From Streptomyces sp. sk2.1 (GTDB lineage Bacteria; Actinomycetota; Actinomycetes; Streptomycetales; Streptomycetaceae): a stretch of DNA of 64,000 nt. Within the stretch, counting starts at the first letter, position 1. Every line of letters starts with the position of its first letter. The stretch covers positions 11,087 through 75,086 of the forward strand of contig NZ_RDBO01000021.1 in the NCBI RefSeq assembly GCF_008120935.1, read 5' to 3'. The position numbers and the translations under genes are program-made. Positions 1 to 8,607 of this stretch are shown here, piece by piece. The notes beneath the pieces were generated by a model, which saw nothing but the letters and a program-made list of their open reading frames with translations, was not told the DNA's origin and searched no databases.

Positions 1-1
1 G

Positions 2-742
2 GCCGCGCCCGGCCGCCGCCTTCTGGCCCCGGACCTCATCGGCATGGGCGACTCCGGAAAGCCCGACATCGCCTACTCCTTCGACGACCACGCCCGCTAC
101 CTGGACGCCTGGTTCGACGCCCTCGGCCTTGCCGAGGCCGTCCTCGTCGGCCACGACTGGGGAGGCGCGCTCGCCTTCGACCGCGCCGCGCGTCTCCCCG
201 GCCGCGTGCGCGGCCTCGCCTTCACCGAGACGATCATCAAGCCGCTGGCCGGCGACGAGTTCCCGGCCGCAGGACGGGAGTTGTTCACTCTCCTGCGTAC
301 CCCCGGGGTGGGCGAGGAGATGGTCCTGGAGAAGTCGCTGTTCGTCGAGGGGCTCCCGGACACGCTCGCCACCCCACTCGCCCCGGCCGACCTGGAGGTC
401 TACCGTCGCCCCTTCCCGACCCCGCGGAGCCGTCGCCCGGTGCTGGCCTGGACGCGCATGATGCCGTTGGACGCCGAGCCCGCGGACGTGGTGGCCCGCA
501 TCGAACAGTACGACGCCTGGCTGGCCGCCAGCCCTGAGGTTCCCAAGTTGCTGGCCGCGTTCGAGCCGGGCCCGGGCGCCATGACCGACCAGCGCGCCGT
601 GGCATGGTGCGAGGAGAACATCGCAGGACTGGAAGTTTCCCGCCACGGCCCGGCCGGCCACCACTCCCCCGAGGACCGGCCCGAGGAACTGGCGGCGTCG
701 ATCGACGCCTGGGCCATCCGTCACGGGCTGGCAAGCCGATAG
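2..742 (+). CDS. haloalkane dehalogenase-like alpha/beta hydrolase, 5' truncated by the window edge
   Basis: The reading frame is already open at base 2, so the N-terminus lies outside the window. An internal ATG at position 44 sits inside conserved sequence (APDLIGMGDSGKPD) and is not the start. The visible part has the nucleophile elbow GHDWGG, where Asp replaces the usual Ser; this is the signature of haloalkane dehalogenases (halide-releasing hydrolysis of haloalkanes to alcohols) and related epoxide hydrolases. The family-typical RRPVLAWTRMMPLDAEPADV segment is present, split here by eye, and the catalytic His lies in GHHSPED near the C-terminus. The substrate cannot be read from sequence. 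No partner gene is visible; the next reading frame is a pseudogene. Family call is firm, dehalogenase activity less so. Confidence 0.8.
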   Translation, partial: AAPGRRLLAPDLIGMGDSGKPDIAYSFDDHARYLDAWFDALGLAEAVLVGHDWGGALAFDRAARLPGRVRGLAFTETIIKPLAGDEFPAAGRELFTLLRTPGVGEEMVLEKSLFVEGLPDTLATPLAPADLEVYRRPFPTPRSRRPVLAWTRMMPLDAEPADVVARIEQYDAWLAASPEVPKLLAAFEPGPGAMTDQRAVAWCEENIAGLEVSRHGPAGHHSPEDRPEELAASIDAWAIRHGLASR

Positions 743-978
743 CCGCCCCACGACGAAACCGGCGGGCCGGCGCCCCGGTGGTTCCGGCGGCCGTCGGACC
801 TTCTCGGGGATGGTGTCGTCGTTGACGGTCCCGGGTACCGGATCATCCGGGCCGGTGGCAACCTTTGACGCGGTCGCTCGCGGGCGACCACCCGCGTACG
901 AACAGGGCGAACGTCCGGCAGGCTGCACTTCCCCCGGCCGCTGCGGCATCCGGGCGGGAGATCGGACGATGGGGCTCG

Positions 979-1815
979 ATGATGTGGCACGGAGTGAGCG
1001 CGGTCGAAGTACCGGCGCCGGACAGATTCGACTGGTCCGTGGAGACGATCTCCAGTGCGCTGATGCCGTCGGCGCTCAACGCGCGGGACGCTGCCGCATT
1101 CCAGGCGGAGGGTGCCTTTCCGGGTCTCGGCCCTGTGCAGTTGTCGAGGTTCTCCTGCTCCCCGCTGCGCTCACGACGCCCCCGCCCTGATCCGTCGCGG
1201 AGACCCGGAGCAGTACCAACTGGGGCCGGTGACCAGGGGACCGGCCTGGTACGCGCAGGGAGGCAGTGAGACGGAGCCGCGTGCCGGTGACCTGGTGCCG
1301 TGGGACACCTCCCGCCCCTACGACTCCGGCTCGGGACTCGACGGCGGCGGTGTCGAGGTCCTGGTCCTGCAAATCCCTGAAGAGCGCTTGCCGTTGGCTG
1401 CCTTGCAGGTCGACCGGCTCATCGCCCGGCGCATGGACAGCACCACAGGCATGAAGGCCGTGCTGACCCAGTTCCTGGGCGCGATGGCCAAAAACGGATC
1501 GGAGTGCCGGCCGCGCGACCTGGGCAGCCTCGGCAGCGTGGCGGTGGAACCGACGGCCGCGTACCTCGTCCAGCAGCTGGGCGCTGAGCCGCAGCTGCCG
1601 GAAGCGGCCCGGGCACACGTGCTGCTGCGTCAGATCGACGCGCTCATCGAGCAGAACCTGGCGGACCTCGATCCGACTCCTCGCACCATCGCCGAGCGGC
1701 ACCACATCTCGCTGCGCAGCCTGTACACGCTGTTCCAGGACCACGTCGACGGCCAAGGCCGGAGCGAGGGGGTCGCGGAGGCGATCCGCAGGCGGCGGCT
1801 GGAACGCTGCAGAGC
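979..1815 (+). pseudogene. AraC-family regulator pseudogene (frameshift, lost C-terminus)
   Basis: The N-terminal half begins near the ATG at 979 (MMWHGVSAVEVPAPDRFDW) in one frame. It continues through GPVQLSRFSCSPLRSRR to about 1175-1182, where it shifts frame within a GACGCCCCC run. It resumes in the next frame as ALIRRGDPEQYQLG, then an AraC-type ligand-binding region (RAGDLVPWDTSRPYDSGSG) and the first helix-turn-helix (TIAERHHISLRSLYTLFQ). The expected second helix-turn-helix is missing: after RRRLERCRAD the sequence becomes transposase. A frameshift plus a truncated DNA-binding domain make a working regulator very unlikely. I infer an ancestral single-copy AraC regulator broken by an insertion sequence. 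Confidence 0.72.
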
Positions 1816-2141
1816 CGATCCGGCGGGACGCTCGCGCGGCGGGTTCACCACCAAGCCTCGCCCGGCGGTCGAGCAGGGGCAGAAGCCCATGCCGACCGTG
1901 GTGACGGCGGGACGGCGCGGGGCCCGCCGCAGTTCGAAACGACGCCGGAGAAGGCCCGTGTGCCCCGCATCGGGCCGGTCCGGCCGCCGCGTTTCGACCC
2001 GGTCGATCACCGTGAGCGCCAGTGGTCGGGTGCGGAATCAACCGCCTCAGGCGCCACCGGGCCGCGGCCACGCGCCACGACAGGCCCGCAGTCCGCTCCG
2101 AAGCCGCTGTCCTCGTCGCGGCCGTCAGCGGGTGGCTGTGA
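1816..2141 (+). mobile_element. IS5-type transposase remnant, decayed
   Basis: Three frames each carry a piece of a transposase resembling the IS5/ISL2-type DDE enzymes common in Streptomyces. Frame one holds GRSRGGFTTK and AVEQGQKPMPTVVTAG. The next frame holds VPRIGPVRPPRFDPVDHRERQ. The third frame holds VGCGINRLRRHRAAATRHD and runs to a TGA at 2139-2141 after AAVSGWL. At least two frameshifts and an internal deletion (the catalytic middle between PRIGP and RPP) separate them. It sits directly against the truncated AraC gene and reads in frame with it at the left junction, so it probably caused that truncation. I could not identify terminal inverted repeats or a target duplication. Confidence 0.72.
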
Positions 2142-2529
2142 TCAGTACACGTCGCTACGGCTCGTGGTCCTGGCCGGCTCCTTCCCACGAATGCCGCGAA
2201 GACCTCCGCGTCACCGCCCTCCACTCCCTCCTCGTCCCCGCCCCTCGGACTCGGAGTGCCCGAGATCGCCCCGATCCCGCTGATGTCGCACCAGTGCGCA
2301 CCCACCCCCTTCCATCGATAATTGCGCCGTGATGCGCATTCGCAAAGAATCTACGCACCGGCTCGAACATGACGCTTCATCAGGAAACTCGGCATCCGGC
2401 CGGTACCGGTACCGCGCGGAACCGCCGCCCGGCACCATGGAGCGCCCAGGCCAAGAACTCGATACGTCCACTCCGACCTGCTAGGACCCAGCCAGTCGGC
2501 CTGCCTGCTCATCTCATCAGGAGGTATCC
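2142..2529 (+). promoter_or_regulatory. intergenic region upstream of dhaKLM with two small palindromes
   Basis: This 388-bp stretch has no convincing gene. It is locally less GC-rich around 2310-2370. It contains an imperfect inverted repeat at 2323-2338 (TGCGC, 6-nt gap, GCGCA) and a perfect 14-bp palindrome CGGTACCGGTACCG at 2401-2414. Either could be an operator for the dha operon, but neither matches an operator I can name. The dhaK ribosome site AGGAGG lies at its 3' end. Confidence 0.3.
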
Positions 2530-3522
2530 ATGAAGATGCTGATCAACGTTCCCGAGACCGTTGTCGCGGACGCGCTGCGCGGTATGGCCGCGGCCCATCC
2601 CGAGCTGACCGTGGACGTCGAGAACCGGGTCGTCGTGCGGCGGGACGCGCCCGTGGCCGGGAAGGTGGCGCTCGTCTCCGGCGGCGGTTCCGGGCACGAG
2701 CCGCTGCACGCGGGGTTCGTCGGCCCCGGCATGCTGTCCGCGGCCTGCCCCGGGGAGGTGTTCACCTCGCCCGTGCCCGATCAGATGGTGCGGGCGGCGG
2801 CCGCGGTGGACAGCGGGGCGGGGGTGCTGTTCGTGGTCAAGAACTACACCGGTGACGTGCTGAACTTCGAGATGGCCGCCGAGCTCGCCGAGGACGAGGG
2901 TATCCAGGTGGTCCAGGTGCTCGTCAACGACGACGTGGCGGTGACCGACAGCCTGTACACGGCCGGTCGGCGGGGCACGGGGGCGACCCTGTTCGTCGAG
3001 AAGATCGCCGGGGCGGCGGCCGACGAGGGCGCCCCGCTGGACCGGGTGGCGGCCGTCGCCCGGCGGGTGAACGAGTCGTCGCGAAGCTTCGGGGTGGCCC
3101 TCGGCGCCGTCACCACACCGGCCAAGGGCTCCCCCACCTTCGATCTGCCGCCGGGCGAGCTGGAGCTCGGCATCGGGATCCACGGCGAGCCGGGGCGGGA
3201 GCGGCGTCCGATGATGACGTCGCGGGAGATCGCGGACTTCGCGGTGGACACGGTGCTGGAGGACCTGCGACCGACCGGCCCGGTGATCGTGCTGGTCAAC
3301 GGCATGGGGGCGACGCCCCTGCTGGAGCTGTACGGGTTCGGTGCGGAGGTCCAGCGGGTGCTGTCCGAGCGAGGTGTGGTGGCAGCTCGTACGCTCGTGG
3401 GGAACTATGTGACCTCGCTCGACATGGCGGGCTGCTCGGTGACGCTCTGCCAGGTGGACGAGGAGCTGCTGCGGCTCTGGGACGCGCCGGTGCAGACGCC
3501 CGCGCTGCGCTGGGGCCGCTGA
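2530..3522 (+). CDS. dhaK: dihydroxyacetone kinase subunit DhaK
   Basis: Substrate-binding subunit of the PTS-dependent dihydroxyacetone kinase, which converts dihydroxyacetone to dihydroxyacetone phosphate in the cytoplasm. The 330-residue length fits the family. The glycine-rich SGGGSGHEP motif lies near residues 50-58. His218 in GIGIHGEPG falls at the position known in E. coli DhaK to form a covalent hemiaminal with the substrate. The ATG at 2530 follows AGGAGG with a 6-base gap. It is the first gene of a tight operon with dhaL and dhaM, which supply the ADP-binding and phosphoryl-donor parts. Regulation is not obvious; no DhaR/DhaS regulator is adjacent. Confidence 0.95.
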   Translation: MKMLINVPETVVADALRGMAAAHPELTVDVENRVVVRRDAPVAGKVALVSGGGSGHEPLHAGFVGPGMLSAACPGEVFTSPVPDQMVRAAAAVDSGAGVLFVVKNYTGDVLNFEMAAELAEDEGIQVVQVLVNDDVAVTDSLYTAGRRGTGATLFVEKIAGAAADEGAPLDRVAAVARRVNESSRSFGVALGAVTTPAKGSPTFDLPPGELELGIGIHGEPGRERRPMMTSREIADFAVDTVLEDLRPTGPVIVLVNGMGATPLLELYGFGAEVQRVLSERGVVAARTLVGNYVTSLDMAGCSVTLCQVDEELLRLWDAPVQTPALRWGR

Positions 3523-3568
3523 TCCGTCCGTACCGCATTCCGTCATGCCTCAGCGACAAGGAGATCAT

Positions 3569-4186
3569 GTGCTCGACGCCGACTTCTTCCACCGTTGGAT
3601 GACCGGGGCCGCCGCCCTGGTCGGCCGTGAGGCGGACCGTCTCACCGAGCTCGACTCGGCGATCGGGGACGCCGACCACGGCAGCAACATGCAGCGCGGG
3701 TTCACCGCGGTGACCGCCGTTCTGGACGAGGAGCGGCCGCGGACACCCGGCGCCGTGCTGATGCTCGCCGGCCGGAACCTGATCTCGACGGTCGGCGGTG
3801 CCTCGGGCCCGTTGTACGGGACGCTGCTGCGCCGTACCGGAAAGGCCCTGGGCGATGCCCCCGAGGTGACTCCGCAGCAGCTGGCGGACGCCTTCGGGGT
3901 GGGTGTGGCGGCCGTGGCGCAGCTGGGCGGGGCGCAGGCCGGGGACAAGACGATGCTCGACGCGCTGCTGCCGGCCGCCGAGGCACTGGGCACCTCGTTC
4001 GGGGCGGCCCGGGAGGCGGCGGAGAAGGGGGCCGCGGCGACGGTGCCGATGCGGGCCCGCAAGGGCAGGGCGAGCTATCTGGGCGAACGGAGCATCGGCC
4101 ATCAGGACCCGGGGGCGACGTCCTCGGCCCTGCTGGTCGCCGCACTGGCCGACGCCGGGGAGAAGACGGACGGGGAACGGGCATGA
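3569..4186 (+). CDS. dhaL: dihydroxyacetone kinase subunit DhaL
   Basis: ADP-carrying subunit that accepts a phosphoryl group from DhaM and passes it to dihydroxyacetone held by DhaK. Key motifs are GDADHGSNM (metal and nucleotide ligands), TVGGASGPLYGTLL, and GDKTMLDALLPA, with the final helix region SIGHQDPGATSSA. I prefer the GTG at 3569, which has AAGGAG five bases upstream and gives 205 residues, close to the usual ~210. An ATG at 3545 in the same frame would add eight residues but has no ribosome site. The gene lies 46 bp after dhaK and overlaps dhaM by four bases (ATGA), indicating translational coupling. Confidence 0.93.
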   Translation: MLDADFFHRWMTGAAALVGREADRLTELDSAIGDADHGSNMQRGFTAVTAVLDEERPRTPGAVLMLAGRNLISTVGGASGPLYGTLLRRTGKALGDAPEVTPQQLADAFGVGVAAVAQLGGAQAGDKTMLDALLPAAEALGTSFGAAREAAEKGAAATVPMRARKGRASYLGERSIGHQDPGATSSALLVAALADAGEKTDGERA

Positions 4187-4593
4187 GCGACGGGAAACAG
4201 GTCGGGATCGTGCTGGTCTCGCACAGCGGGCCGGTGGCCGAGTCCGTCGCCGAGCTGGCCAGGGGGCTCGCCGCGGGCGGCGCGACGGCTCCGGTGGCGG
4301 CGGCCGGCGGCACTCCCGCGGGCGGTCTCGGGACGAGCGCGGAGCTGATCGCCGAGGCCGCCAGGTCGGTGGACTCCGGTGCGGGTGTCGCGCTGCTGGT
4401 GGATCTGGGCAGCGCGGTGCTCACGGTCAAGTCGCTGCTGGCCGAGGGCGACGAGCTGCCGGAGGGCTCGCGGCTGGTGGACGCGCCGTTCGTGGAGGGC
4501 GCGGTGGCCGCGGTGGTCACCGCATCGGCGGGCGGTGACATCGCGGCGGTGGAGGCCGCGGCGACGGAGGCGTACGGCTACCGCAAGGTGTGA
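4183..4593 (+). CDS. dhaM: PTS-type phosphotransfer subunit DhaM (EIIA-only form)
   Basis: Phosphoryl donor subunit of the Dha kinase. It receives phosphate from HPr of the general PTS and rephosphorylates the ADP on DhaL. The active-site His is His14 in VLVSHSGPVAESV, typical of the EIIA-mannose fold. At 136 residues it contains only this domain; the fused HPr and EI-like domains of E. coli DhaM are absent. That is the usual actinobacterial arrangement and implies dependence on HPr and EI encoded elsewhere. The start overlaps the dhaL stop as ATGA. The operon ends in the strong stem 19 bases downstream. Confidence 0.92.
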   Translation: MSDGKQVGIVLVSHSGPVAESVAELARGLAAGGATAPVAAAGGTPAGGLGTSAELIAEAARSVDSGAGVALLVDLGSAVLTVKSLLAEGDELPEGSRLVDAPFVEGAVAAVVTASAGGDIAAVEAAATEAYGYRKV

Positions 4594-4611
4594 GGCGGGC
4601 GGAAACCCGCG

Positions 4612-4653
4612 ACGGGCGGGCCGCACCGGGTGTCCTGGGTGCGGCCCGCCCGT
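4612..4653. terminator. long hairpin terminator between converging genes
   Basis: Perfect 16-bp inverted repeat (arms ACGGGCGGGCCGCACC at 4612-4627 and its complement at 4638-4653) around a 10-nt loop, 19 bp after the dhaM stop. It lies between dhaM (+) and the glycosidase gene (-), so it can end transcripts from both sides. There is no U-tract, as is common in Streptomyces terminators. Confidence 0.75.
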
Positions 4654-4847
4654 ACGTCGTGCCTGGGGCTGGGCGGATTCCGCCCGACCCGCCCGTACGC
4701 CGTCACGGGCCCGCCCGTACGTTGTCGCGGGGCCGGCCCGCCCCGGCGCACGCCGTGGCGCGGGGAAGGCCGTCGTACGGGCGGCCCGGCGCCGCCCGCG
4801 CCGGTCGTGGGCGCGGGCGGCGGCGGCCGCCGGTGGGTCCCCGGACG

Positions 4848-7800
4848 TCAGGCCGCCGGTGCGGCCCCGGTCGCCGTGATCCTGACCTGGGTCCGCTGCG
4901 TCGTGCCGTTGACCGTCACGGCCAGGGTGATCGTGCCCGGACGGAGCGCGGTGAGTGTTCCGCTGGACGGGTCGAGGACCGCGGTGTGCCGGGGGCGGGC
5001 GCCGTTCCGGTCACCGATGTGGACGTTCGGGGAGCCGGTCCAGTCCGCGGCCATCGGGAAGCCGACCGGGACGGCCCGGGTGCCCTGGGTGACCGTCGCC
5101 GTCACCTTCGTACGGCTTCCCGTGCCGAGCACCGGGGGCGCGTCGAGGTTCAGCGCGTCGACGTGCGCCCGGGTCTGCACGGAGACCCAGTCGGGTCCGC
5201 CCCGCCACGGCCGCAGGCGTGCGGCGGCCTGCTCGCCCGCGGTGACGCGGTCGGCGCCGACCATCGACCAGCCGGTGAAGCCGCCCTCGTCCGCGGCCCC
5301 GGCCGGGGCCTTGCCGGAGTTTCCGTTGATCAGGTACGGCACCCCGTCGACGTGCGAGGCGTGGAAGACCCCCACGTGGCTGCCGATGAGGGCCGCGCCC
5401 TTGCCCGTCGTGCGGCGGAAGTCGGCGAGCCACTGCTCGACCAGGGCCGCCTCCTTGCGGTCCCCCAGCTGGCTGCCCTTCTGCACGGTCGGGTCGCGCG
5501 GCGGCACGTGCTCGATCAGCATGACCGAGTCGACGGCGCGGTCCTTCGCCGCCGCGTCCAACTGGGCGCGCAGCTGCCGGATCTGGGCGAAGCCGCCGCC
5601 GCGCAGGCTGAGGCTGGAGGTGTCGAGCGTGACGAAGCGGGTGCCCCTGTGGTCGAACGTGCGCTGGGCGGGCCCGAATTCGCCGACGAAGTTGTCGATC
5701 TTCCCGCCCATCACCTCGTGGTTGCCCGGTACGTAGTACCAGGGCAGCGCGTCGCCGAGTTCCTCGGTGAGGACGCGGCGGGCGAAGGCCAGGTCCTCGG
5801 GCGCGCCCTCGTCGACCAGGTCGCCGTTGACGACCAGGAAGTCCGGGCGGGCCGCCCTGATCTCGCGCAGGGTGCGACGGGCCTGGGCGACGATCGCGCT
5901 GTCCGGGTCGCGGGCGACGAACTGGGCGTCGGACATCACCGCGAACCGCCAGTCCCGGCGCCCGGTCACGGCCGCGGTGTCGATCAGGTCGTCGGCGGGC
6001 GCGGCCTGTTCGGGAAGGTCGACGGTGGGCGGCACCTGGGCGGTGAGGTCGTCGATGACGATGTCGCCCGTGTACTGCTTGGCGGCCGCGGTCTCGGCGA
6101 GGTAGAAGCGGTGCACGGAGAGCGGCATGGCGGCTCCCTGCGGCACCGCGAAGGTGACCTCCCGCCAGCCGGTCCAGGTGACGTACGGGCCGCGCAGCAA
6201 CTGGTCGGAGCCCGCGGCGTCCTTGAGGTGCAGGGTCGGCCAGGCGCCCTTGCCGTCGCCCTTGATCCACAGCTTGAACGACTGGGGCTGACCGGCCACG
6301 GTGACCGGCCCGGGCGGGGTGGCGTAGGCGGCGCGGGTGGCGGTGGAGCCGGTGAAGTCGTAGCGGAGCCGCAGTCCGGTGCCGGTGCGGCCGTCGGGGG
6401 TGGCCTCCAGCGATCCGCTCGCGCGGGCCTGGCTGAACTTCCAGGACCCGGCGTCGTCGAAGGAGGAGACCGGCTGCTCGGTGAGGCCGGCACTGACGGC
6501 GAGGACGGTGGTGGTACCCGCCGCGGTCGCCCTGATCAGTCCGGCGCCGGAGCCGGTGCGCGAGGCGACGGTGAAGGAGCCCCGGCCGTCGTCGCGGATG
6601 TCGAAGAGCGCGCGGTCGTAGTCGAGTGCGACGTCACGCGGTTCGACGGGGGCGCTGGTGCCGTGGGCGTCGAGCCCGACGATGCCGAACGTGCCGGTGG
6701 CCTTGGCGTCGGCGAGTCCCACCCGCTGGGTGGTGGGCTGGATGCGGGCCAGTTCGTCCAGGACCGTCAGGGTGGTGCTGCCGCGTGCCGGCCCGTGTGC
6801 GGCGCTCACGGTGGTGGTGCCGCCGCGGCGTGCGGTGAAGAGCCCGCCGCCGTCGACCGTGCCGACCGAGGCCGATGCGGTGCGCCAGCGCGGAGTGCCC
6901 CGTGCCGGGCCGTACGTCTCGTCGTACCCGGTCGCGGTGAGGCGTCGGGTGAGTCCGGGGAAGACCCGGTCGGGGTGGCCGCCCTTGACGGGGTCGACGC
7001 CGGGCGCGGTGGCCGCGGGCGTGCGGGGCTGCACCCAGAAGCCCTTGAGCCGACCGCTGCCGTCGGGGGCGGTGAGGGCGAGGCCGTTGGGCACGGTGCG
7101 TTCGCTGCCGTCGGACGGGCTGTTCTCCACCCGGAGCGCGTCGCTGCCGGGTTCGCGCGCGACGAGGGTCGACGATCCGCCGCCGTCCAGGTTGAGGGCG
7201 CTGTACGAACCGGCGCGCCGCATCATCAGGCCGAGTTCGGTGAGGGTGACGCCGCCGCTGTCGGCCTGTCGTCCGTCGACGGTGAGGACCTGCATGGTCC
7301 GGCCGTCCTCGGAGAAGCCGACGGCGGTGCGGGGCGCGGCGGTGTTGTTGCCCTCGCCGTCGTGGTTCTGCGCGACCCCGTCGACGACGAGGAGTTCCCG
7401 GCCGCCGACGGCGGTGCGCGGCACGGCCCCGGCGTCGGTGCGTGCCCGGTAGGTCAGGGAGACCGGGTCGCCGGGTTTCAGGGCGTCGAGTGCGGCGGCT
7501 CCGGCCTCGCGGCCGACCAGGACGGTGGTGCCGTCGGGGATCTCGCCCGATCCGGGGGTGTGCGAGACGGAGACGACCTTGCCGTCGCGTACCGTCGCTT
7601 CGGCGACCGGGCTCGCGTCGTCCACGGTCAGGGCGCGGTCGGCGGTTCCCCAGGCCGAGGTGTACGCGCCGACCCCGCCGGAGGGCACATTGGCGGCGTT
7701 GTACGCGGTGAGCGGCCGTTCCCCGGCCGGCAGGGTGAGCGTTCCCTCGAAGTACAGGCTCAGGACGCGGCCCGCGCTGTCGGGGCCGATGCCGACGGCC

Positions 7801-8222
7801 CGGTTGACGCCGGGGGCGGGCGACTGGACGGTGGCCCCGTCCTTGACGCCGATCCCCTCGGGTGCGCCGGTCTGGTTGATGTCGAAGAAGTCGGCGTTGA
7901 TCGCGGCGACGGTGCGCCGGCCGCGGCCCGCGTCGTGTCCGGCGGCGAGTTCGGAGACGGTGCGCCGATCGGAGACCTTGCCGGAGGAGAGGTAGTCGGC
8001 GCGCACTTCGCCGCCGCCCAGGTCGACGGAGAGGTGGTCGACCCGCAGCCACTTGTCGGATTCGAGCCGGTCGTAGGAGTCGAGGCGGATGCCGGGGGCG
8101 ATCGTACCGACGGTCATCGCGGACACGGTCGCGAGCAGCACGAGCGAACGCGTCGCCGTCCCGCGCCCGCGCGCGGCCCTTCCTCGTGGCCCGGTCGCCC
8201 GGCCGGCTGTGCCAAGAACCAC
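4848..8222 (-). CDS. secreted phosphodiester glycosidase / metallophosphoesterase fusion
   Basis: A 1124-residue predicted secreted protein. The N-terminus is a basic stretch plus hydrophobic segment (RSLVLLATVSAMTVGTIAPG, residues ~25-45), read as a signal peptide. Residues ~95-410 match the phosphodiester glycosidase (NAGPA/DUF2233) family: AAINADFFD near 106, ALNLDGGGSSTLV near 344. A middle region of ~300 residues has Ig-like or carbohydrate-binding character. Residues ~760-1030 are a calcineurin-like metallophosphoesterase: MSDAQF, VVNGDLVDEG, YVPGNHEV, and a His in IEHVPPRDP. A C-terminal Big-type beta domain follows. I chose the GTG at 8222 because AGGAGG lies four bases upstream; the frame stays open further upstream but that part looks non-coding. 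Likely an extracellular enzyme scavenging or editing sugar-phosphodiester polymers such as wall or capsule polymers (inference). Confidence 0.82.
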   Translation of the reverse strand: MVLGTAGRATGPRGRAARGRGTATRSLVLLATVSAMTVGTIAPGIRLDSYDRLESDKWLRVDHLSVDLGGGEVRADYLSSGKVSDRRTVSELAAGHDAGRGRRTVAAINADFFDINQTGAPEGIGVKDGATVQSPAPGVNRAVGIGPDSAGRVLSLYFEGTLTLPAGERPLTAYNAANVPSGGVGAYTSAWGTADRALTVDDASPVAEATVRDGKVVSVSHTPGSGEIPDGTTVLVGREAGAAALDALKPGDPVSLTYRARTDAGAVPRTAVGGRELLVVDGVAQNHDGEGNNTAAPRTAVGFSEDGRTMQVLTVDGRQADSGGVTLTELGLMMRRAGSYSALNLDGGGSSTLVAREPGSDALRVENSPSDGSERTVPNGLALTAPDGSGRLKGFWVQPRTPAATAPGVDPVKGGHPDRVFPGLTRRLTATGYDETYGPARGTPRWRTASASVGTVDGGGLFTARRGGTTTVSAAHGPARGSTTLTVLDELARIQPTTQRVGLADAKATGTFGIVGLDAHGTSAPVEPRDVALDYDRALFDIRDDGRGSFTVASRTGSGAGLIRATAAGTTTVLAVSAGLTEQPVSSFDDAGSWKFSQARASGSLEATPDGRTGTGLRLRYDFTGSTATRAAYATPPGPVTVAGQPQSFKLWIKGDGKGAWPTLHLKDAAGSDQLLRGPYVTWTGWREVTFAVPQGAAMPLSVHRFYLAETAAAKQYTGDIVIDDLTAQVPPTVDLPEQAAPADDLIDTAAVTGRRDWRFAVMSDAQFVARDPDSAIVAQARRTLREIRAARPDFLVVNGDLVDEGAPEDLAFARRVLTEELGDALPWYYVPGNHEVMGGKIDNFVGEFGPAQRTFDHRGTRFVTLDTSSLSLRGGGFAQIRQLRAQLDAAAKDRAVDSVMLIEHVPPRDPTVQKGSQLGDRKEAALVEQWLADFRRTTGKGAALIGSHVGVFHASHVDGVPYLINGNSGKAPAGAADEGGFTGWSMVGADRVTAGEQAAARLRPWRGGPDWVSVQTRAHVDALNLDAPPVLGTGSRTKVTATVTQGTRAVPVGFPMAADWTGSPNVHIGDRNGARPRHTAVLDPSSGTLTALRPGTITLAVTVNGTTQRTQVRITATGAAPAA

Positions 8223-8607
8223 AAATCCTCCTGGAATCAAGCGGGTTGCGCGGCCCTTCCCGCAGGCGGCGCATGCTGTCGGCGGACAGCATGGCCGTGC
8301 GCGTCGTCGCGCACCAGAGGGCATCGGGAACCTCACGGCGAACAGGGCACGTCGGTCCGATGGCGACACCGATCCTCGTGAAGGGAAGGTCCGCGGAATC
8401 CGACCCGAGGCAGCGTGCGCAATCCGCGGGGCATCGGATTCGGGAGGTCCTCGGCCGTCGGGCAGAACTCCCGGCACGGTTCCCATGGCGGAACACCGCA
8501 ACCAGGGAAAGGTGGATAAAGTACGAAAGAAGGGGTCGTACCGTCCGGTCGACTGTTCGCGCACGGCGGCCCGATCAAAAATCTTCCTCAGGTGAGGAGC
8601 AGCACCG
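8223..8607. promoter_or_regulatory. divergent intergenic region with a short inverted repeat
   Basis: 385 bp between two divergent genes with no convincing small gene. At 8521-8541 lies GTACGA, 9 nt, TCGTAC, just after an AT-containing stretch (GGATAAA). It is about 67 bp upstream of the amidinotransferase-like gene and is a plausible operator. No regulator is adjacent. The plus-strand gene has GAGGAG eight bases before its ATG. Confidence 0.3.

Noticed and set aside
1076..2305. Long minus-strand open frame across the AraC/IS remnant region
   Set aside because: It mirrors a region with clear plus-strand AraC and transposase similarity, and its own translation is low-complexity Arg/Ala/Gly-rich without a recognisable domain.
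4590..8381. 1263-codon plus-strand open frame antisense to the phosphodiester glycosidase
   Set aside because: It is the antisense of a convincing gene; the translation is Gly/Val/Arg-rich with no motifs. Long antisense frames are normal at this GC content.
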